DNA from: an uncultured Oscillospiraceae bacterium
GTDB taxonomy: Bacteria > Bacillota > Clostridia > Oscillospirales > Oscillospiraceae
DNA length: 43,273 nucleotides
Assembly (NCBI GenBank): GCA_910577915.1
Contig: CAJTOM010000013.1
Coordinates: 1 to 43,273, forward strand
Direction of reading: 5' to 3'
Shown: positions 39,520-43,273 of the stretch, in pieces
How the letters are laid out: each line of letters opens with the position of its first letter
Position numbering within the stretch: position 1 is the first letter of the stretch
The notes under the pieces: model-generated
Databases searched by the model: none
What the model was told of the DNA's origin: nothing
The model's input: the letters and a program-made list of their open reading frames with translations, nothing else
Translations under genes and position numbers: made by a program

Positions 39520-40404
39520 ATGAAACAGCCTATTTTTACTGGCTCCGGTACAGCCATCGTCACCCCCTTCACCAACGATTCTGTGGACTACCCCGCCCTG
39601 GGGCGGCTGCTGGACTTTCAGCTGGAGGGCGGCGCCGATGCCATCATCGTCTGCGGCACCACCGGCGAGGCCGTCACCATGAGCTACGTGGAGCGGATGC
39701 GCGCCATCGAAACCGTGGTCCGGCATGTGGACGGCCGGGTCCCGGTCATCGCCGGCACCGGCTCCAACAGCACGGAAAACGCCATCACCCTGTCCAAGGA
39801 CGCCGTGCTGGCGGGGGTGGATGGGCTTCTGGTGGTGACGCCCTTCTACAACAAGGCCACTCAGAGGGGGCTCATCCGCCACTACACCGCCGTCGCCGAC
39901 GCGGTGACAAGGCCTGTGATCCTCTACCACGTCCCCTCCCGCACCGGCGTGCGGTGCACGGCGGAGACATACGCCGCCCTGGCCAAACACCCCAACATTG
40001 CGGGTGTCAAGGAGGCCGGCGGCGACCTGGCCCTGGTACAGAAGACCAGAGAACTGTGCCCCGAGGATTTCTACATCTGGTCCGGCAACGACGACGAGAC
40101 CGCCCCCATTATGCTCTTCGGCGGCAAGGGGGTCATCTCCGTGGCCGCCAACGTGATGCCCAGGGAGATGCACGAGCTGACGGCGGCCTGCCTGCGGGGA
40201 GATTTCACCGCTGCGGGCCGGATGCAGCTGAAGCTGCGCAAGCTGTGCGAGGCCCTGTTCTGGGAGGTGAACCCCATCCCCGTCAAGACGGCCCTTGCCA
40301 TGATGGGGTACTGCCAGGAGGTATTCCGCTCGCCCATGTGTGAGATGGAGCCGGAGAACCGGGAGCGGCTGCGGGGCGTGCTGGCGGAGTACGGACTGCT
40401 CTGA
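39520..40404 (+). CDS. dapA: 4-hydroxy-tetrahydrodipicolinate synthase
   Basis: Condenses pyruvate and aspartate semialdehyde, the committed step to diaminopimelate, lysine and spore dipicolinate. It has 294 residues in a TIM barrel with CGTTGEA (Thr47-Thr48 region), catalytic Tyr136 in ILYHVPSRTGV and Schiff-base Lys164 in IAGVKEAGGDL. GGGAGGC precedes the ATG. It uses the product of asd at 34154. The 108 bp upstream, after the rnpB terminator, should hold its promoter, but no clear -35/-10 pair is seen and no lysine riboswitch is evident. Confidence 0.96.
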   Translation: MKQPIFTGSGTAIVTPFTNDSVDYPALGRLLDFQLEGGADAIIVCGTTGEAVTMSYVERMRAIETVVRHVDGRVPVIAGTGSNSTENAITLSKDAVLAGVDGLLVVTPFYNKATQRGLIRHYTAVADAVTRPVILYHVPSRTGVRCTAETYAALAKHPNIAGVKEAGGDLALVQKTRELCPEDFYIWSGNDDETAPIMLFGGKGVISVAANVMPREMHELTAACLRGDFTAAGRMQLKLRKLCEALFWEVNPIPVKTALAMMGYCQEVFRSPMCEMEPENRERLRGVLAEYGLL

Positions 40405-40407
40405 CCC

Positions 40408-40436
40408 TTGACTTCCCCCCTCCCCTGCTGTAAAAT
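40408..40436 (+). promoter_or_regulatory. Sigma-A promoter of the two-domain GNAT gene
   Basis: TTGACT, 17 bp, TAAAAT, right after the dapA stop; the GNAT gene starts 26 bp later. Confidence 0.7.
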
Positions 40437-40462
40437 AGACAAAATACACAGGGGGGCTTGTT

Positions 40463-41551
40463 ATGGGCGAACCTATCTATATTGACCGCAGCCACAAAGG
40501 CGACGGTCCGATTGGGATCATTTTTGCAGGGGCAGCCAGGGTCATCGACACCGGTCTCTCCGTTTTAAGTGAAAGAAAGGGCGGTCTGGTTTCGGAGGTT
40601 TCCAGACTGTGCGGGATGACATTTTTTCTGGACGGACAGATCCCGGAGGTCCCGCTGTACGCCGTGCCCTATCTGGAGGTGTTTGCCTCGGACGGCACAG
40701 GCGGATGGTTCGCCGCGACATCAGAGGGCGGAGACGGACCTCTCTACCATATTGACCGGAATCGCTCCGTGTGCCTTGTGTCAGGCTGCTATCGGAAATT
40801 TTACAATGAGATGCTCTCCGACCCGGACTGGCGGCAGAAGCGTCTGCCCGGCGGGCCCTGGCCCCGTCTGCCGGAGGACCTTGAGGGAAGGAAAAAGCTG
40901 GCGGCAGAGCTGGGCGCTCCTGTATCCCCGTCAGGGGAGGCCGCAGCCCCCGGTCCTCTGCCCCAGGTGTTTGTCTCCCGTGAGGCGGCAGAGCGGGAAT
41001 TTCCCATCCTGGATATTTGGACCGTCCTGCGGCAGAAGAGGGAGCCCCGCTTCCAGGTCCACCCCATGATGTCCCCGGCGGACCGGGCGGGCAAGGCGCT
41101 GGTCCACTATACCGCCTGGCAGGAGACCTACACCGGTCTTCTGGACCCCCGCATTCTGGCGTGGAACACCCCGGAGCGCTGCCGGGAGATGGCGGAGCGG
41201 TACCCGGAGAACACCCTGGTGCTGCTGGACCGGGCGCAGAACGACCGGGTGGCGGGCTTTTCCTGCTACCTCCCCCGAGCGCGGGAGCTCGTCTCCGCCC
41301 CGGACGCGTCGGAGGTGGCGGCGCTGTATCTTCTGCAAGCGTATCAGGGCCAGGGCCTGGGGCGGCTTCTGCTGGAGCAGACCCTGGCCCGCCTCCCCGG
41401 CCCCAGGACGGCGCTGTTCGTGCTGGAGGGCAACCGGCGGGCCGTTGGATTTTATGAGCGCATGGGCTTCCGGCTGACCGGACACGCGCTGCATGAGGCG
41501 GTAAACGGCGGGGAGATGACCGAACTGGAGATGGTACGGGAAAAGGGATAG
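40463..41551 (+). CDS. Two-domain protein: SMI1-like N-terminal region plus GNAT acetyltransferase
   Basis: A 362-residue protein. The C-terminal half (about 205-362) is a GNAT enzyme: ASEVAALYLLQAYQGQGLGRLLLEQTL in pieces with the QGQGLG acetyl-CoA loop, and NRRAVGFYERMGFRLTG. The N-terminal half (about 1-140) looks like a SMI1/KNR4 (SUKH) fold: YLEVFASDGTGGWFAATS, then PLYHIDRNRSVCLVSGCYRKFYNEML. That identification is tentative. SUKH domains often act as immunity or protein-interaction modules. It has its own promoter, GGGGGGC before the ATG, and no toxin gene nearby. Confidence 0.75.
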   Translation: MGEPIYIDRSHKGDGPIGIIFAGAARVIDTGLSVLSERKGGLVSEVSRLCGMTFFLDGQIPEVPLYAVPYLEVFASDGTGGWFAATSEGGDGPLYHIDRNRSVCLVSGCYRKFYNEMLSDPDWRQKRLPGGPWPRLPEDLEGRKKLAAELGAPVSPSGEAAAPGPLPQVFVSREAAEREFPILDIWTVLRQKREPRFQVHPMMSPADRAGKALVHYTAWQETYTGLLDPRILAWNTPERCREMAERYPENTLVLLDRAQNDRVAGFSCYLPRARELVSAPDASEVAALYLLQAYQGQGLGRLLLEQTLARLPGPRTALFVLEGNRRAVGFYERMGFRLTGHALHEAVNGGEMTELEMVREKG

Positions 41552-41575
41552 GAGCCGGCGGCTCCTATCCCCTTT
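41541..41575. terminator. Bidirectional terminator between the GNAT and antiporter genes
   Basis: GGGATAGGAGCC and GGCTCCTATCCC pair perfectly around GGC. TTTT follows on the minus strand and CTTTG on the plus strand; the GNAT stop codon is inside the stem. Confidence 0.75.
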
Positions 41576-41597
41576 GATCATGCTGCCTGCGCGTTTC

Positions 41598-42563
41598 CTA
41601 CGCCCCGCAGGTCAAAAACAGGTACGCGGCGTAAATGCCCAGCAGGGCAAAGCCCTGCCAGCGCCGGAACCGGGCGGTCACCATGGCCGGAATCACCGCC
41701 ACGGCCCCCACCAGCAGGCAGGCGGGCAGATCCAGCCGGGCGGAGGCCGCAGAGATGGGCAGCGTTTTGCCGGCCACCAGGGCGCTGAGAGGCATAATGA
41801 GGGTCAGATCCAGGATGTTGGCCCCCAGGATGTTGCCCACGGAGAGGGCCGACTGCTTTTTCACGATGGCGGTGACGGTGGTGACCAGCTCCGGCAGGGA
41901 CGTGCCCACCGCCACGATGGTCACGCCGATGATCCGCTCCGACACCCCCGCCAGGCGGGCCAGGGCGCTGGCGCTGTCCACCAGCAGGTCCGCCCCCAGC
42001 ACCACACCCGCCGCCCCGGCGGCGAATTTGGCGCACTGGAAGGCGACGTCCTTCCTCCTGGGAGGCGCGCGGAGCAGGCCCACCTCCCCCGTGCCGCCCA
42101 GGCGCATGGACCGCCGGGCGGAGTGGAGGTTCTCCACCAGAAAGACGGCGAAAATCACCAGCAGCATCACCGACAGCCCCCCGCCGATCTCCCCCCGGAA
42201 GCCCCCCGCCACCACCACGCCGGCGGCGGACAGCATCAGCAGGGACTTGAGCAGGTAGTCCCCCCGGCGGATGACGCCGGGCATGCACACCACGGAGATG
42301 GCCATAATCAGACCCAGATTCGCCGTGACGCTGCCCACCGCATTGCCCACGGCCATGTCCACCTTCCCCTGCACGGCCGCCAGCATGGACACCAGCAGCT
42401 CCGGCAGTGTGGTAGCGAGGCTGACGATGGTCGCGCCCACCACCAGCTTCGGAATGCCGCTGATCTCCGCGATCCAGGAGGCGGCGTCCACAAAGAAGTC
42501 GCCCCCCTTGACAATCAGGATGATGCCTGCCAGAAAAACGGCCAGCATGACGGCAAGCTCCAT
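41598..42563 (-). CDS. Calcium/sodium antiporter, CaCA family (YrbG-like)
   Basis: A 321-residue inner-membrane cation exchanger with about ten helices and the two internal alpha repeats: GATIVSLATTLPELLVS with GNAVGSVTANLGLIM in the first half, and GVTIVAVGTSLPELVTT with GNILGANILDLTLIM in the second. The conserved acidic residues in each TLPE/SLPE motif form the ion site. Most bacterial members exchange Ca2+ for Na+ or H+. A long basic loop (APPRRKDVAFQ) separates the halves. It is apparently monocistronic. Confidence 0.93.
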   Translation of the reverse strand: MELAVMLAVFLAGIILIVKGGDFFVDAASWIAEISGIPKLVVGATIVSLATTLPELLVSMLAAVQGKVDMAVGNAVGSVTANLGLIMAISVVCMPGVIRRGDYLLKSLLMLSAAGVVVAGGFRGEIGGGLSVMLLVIFAVFLVENLHSARRSMRLGGTGEVGLLRAPPRRKDVAFQCAKFAAGAAGVVLGADLLVDSASALARLAGVSERIIGVTIVAVGTSLPELVTTVTAIVKKQSALSVGNILGANILDLTLIMPLSALVAGKTLPISAASARLDLPACLLVGAVAVIPAMVTARFRRWQGFALLGIYAAYLFLTCGA

Positions 42564-42673
42564 AGTCCCTCTCCCCTTCCCCGTTGTGCGCCCTCTCTGC
42601 GAGGGCCTTGTCCCCTTTACTGTACCACGGAGACAAACCGAAGGGGCGCTGATTTTGTCGGGATCAATAAATT

Positions 42674-43273
42674 TTACGGCTCCTTGACGATCTCAACAGG
42701 CATGCCGTTGACCTCCACCCCCTCCCCGGCGGGGATGAGCAGATACTTGACGCCGTCGATGGTCCGGCTCTCCACCAGGTAGCTGCTGGCGGGGTCCACG
42801 GAGATGGTCACCTCGCCGGTTTTGACCTGGAACTTCTTGCTGTCGATGAGATTGGCGGGGCTCAGAGCCGCGCCCTCGCCGAAACGGCGGCCGCAGGCGG
42901 CCTGGAAGGCCTCCACCCGCTCCTCCTCCACGCCGCACTGGCGGAGCATGCGCCCCACCTCCCCGGCGCTGAGGGACAGGGGCTCCTGGTCCTTGGCCTC
43001 CCTGTGGGCCTCTATGCGCTCCCGCAGCTGCTCGTGGACGGACTGGACCACCTCCATGCTGCACGCCTCCTCCAAGCCCTCCCGCAGGGCCTCCTGGAAG
43101 GACTCCCGCTGTTCGTCGGCGGACATGGGGGCCTCGGTGCGAAAAATGGCGTCAATAAACTCCTGGTGGAGCCGGCCGGTGCTTTTGGTGTAGAAGAGGG
43201 CGTTGTACAGGTTGGCCGCCCGTCCGTCAAAGGCGGGGTAGAGGAAGCCCAGCTCCGGCGGGGAGACGATCTG
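42674..43273 (-). CDS. DUF4317 domain protein, N-terminus cut by the window edge
   Basis: Open reading frame that remains open to the right edge at 43273, so only the C-terminal 199 residues are seen; an internal ATG at 43126 is not the real start. The visible sequence (ELGFLYPAFDGRAANLYNALFYTKS, FIDAIF, then MLRQCGVEEERVEAFQAACGRRFGEGAALSPANLIDSKKFQVKTGEVTISVDP in pieces) matches proteins annotated as DUF4317 in Clostridia. The function is unknown. No membrane or signal sequence is seen in this part. Confidence 0.75.
   Translation of the reverse strand, partial: QIVSPPELGFLYPAFDGRAANLYNALFYTKSTGRLHQEFIDAIFRTEAPMSADEQRESFQEALREGLEEACSMEVVQSVHEQLRERIEAHREAKDQEPLSLSAGEVGRMLRQCGVEEERVEAFQAACGRRFGEGAALSPANLIDSKKFQVKTGEVTISVDPASSYLVESRTIDGVKYLLIPAGEGVEVNGMPVEIVKEP

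Overview
The window looks like a chromosomal segment of a GC-rich, anaerobic, spore-forming member of the Clostridia, most like the Oscillospiraceae (Flavonifractor, Lawsonibacter, Pseudoflavonifractor). That placement is inference from gene content and style. The evidence is spore genes (cwlD, cotJ, SpoIID-like, SleB-like), adhE with a Rex-like operator, a valine T-box, near-consensus sigma-A promoters with 17-bp spacers, strong GGAGG ribosome sites, several TTG/GTG starts and a class A RNase P RNA. I saw no tRNA or rRNA gene, no CRISPR array and no insertion sequence. Most of the window is ordinary core and accessory chromosome.

Left part (1-16 kb): 1-phosphofructokinase and a two-gene MBOAT/DHHW polymer O-acylation operon lie on the minus strand. 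A small alpha/beta-barrel protein follows on the plus strand. Next comes a perfect sigma-A promoter feeding a T-box leader, two YcxB-like membrane proteins and valS, then rpsU. A minus-strand family 2 glycosyltransferase and a small cysteine-rich protein lie next to an OmpR-type two-component system whose promoter carries 11-bp phased CTTAAT repeats. The region ends with bifunctional adhE.

Middle part (16-28.5 kb): an Amidase_6 protein, a TraX-like membrane protein, and a tyrosine recombinase whose upstream region is a 30-bp palindrome with a matching 14-nt copy at the gene's 3' end. Then radA and cwlD diverge from a spore-coat operon in which CotJA and CotJB are one fused polypeptide, followed by cotJC. 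A minus-strand run follows: zinc-ribbon membrane protein, DEDDh exonuclease, phosphodiesterase, MBL hydrolase, SdpI-like protein, and a His-rich Zn/Cd/Co P-type ATPase with its CadC-type repressor and operator.

Right part (28.5-43.3 kb): a long minus-strand cluster runs from a SpoIID/LytB protein through GNAT, queA, a small membrane protein, a TfoX-C protein and tgt to a TmrB-like P-loop protein; queA and tgt make queuosine-tRNA. Next are asd (plus strand), a large lipoprotein joining a propeller-like domain to a solute-binding domain, a SleB-like hydrolase with an in-frame stop at codon 3, and an enlarged RNase P RNA containing a duplicated 40-nt hairpin with compensatory changes. Then come dapA (which with asd feeds lysine and diaminopimelate synthesis), a two-domain GNAT protein, a CaCA-type antiporter, and a DUF4317 gene cut by the window edge.

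The points most worth following are the RNase P hairpin duplication, the cotJA-cotJB fusion, the recombinase palindrome, the nonsense codon in the SleB-like gene, and the T-box driving valS through two membrane-protein genes. No wholly new multi-gene system could be established from sequence alone.
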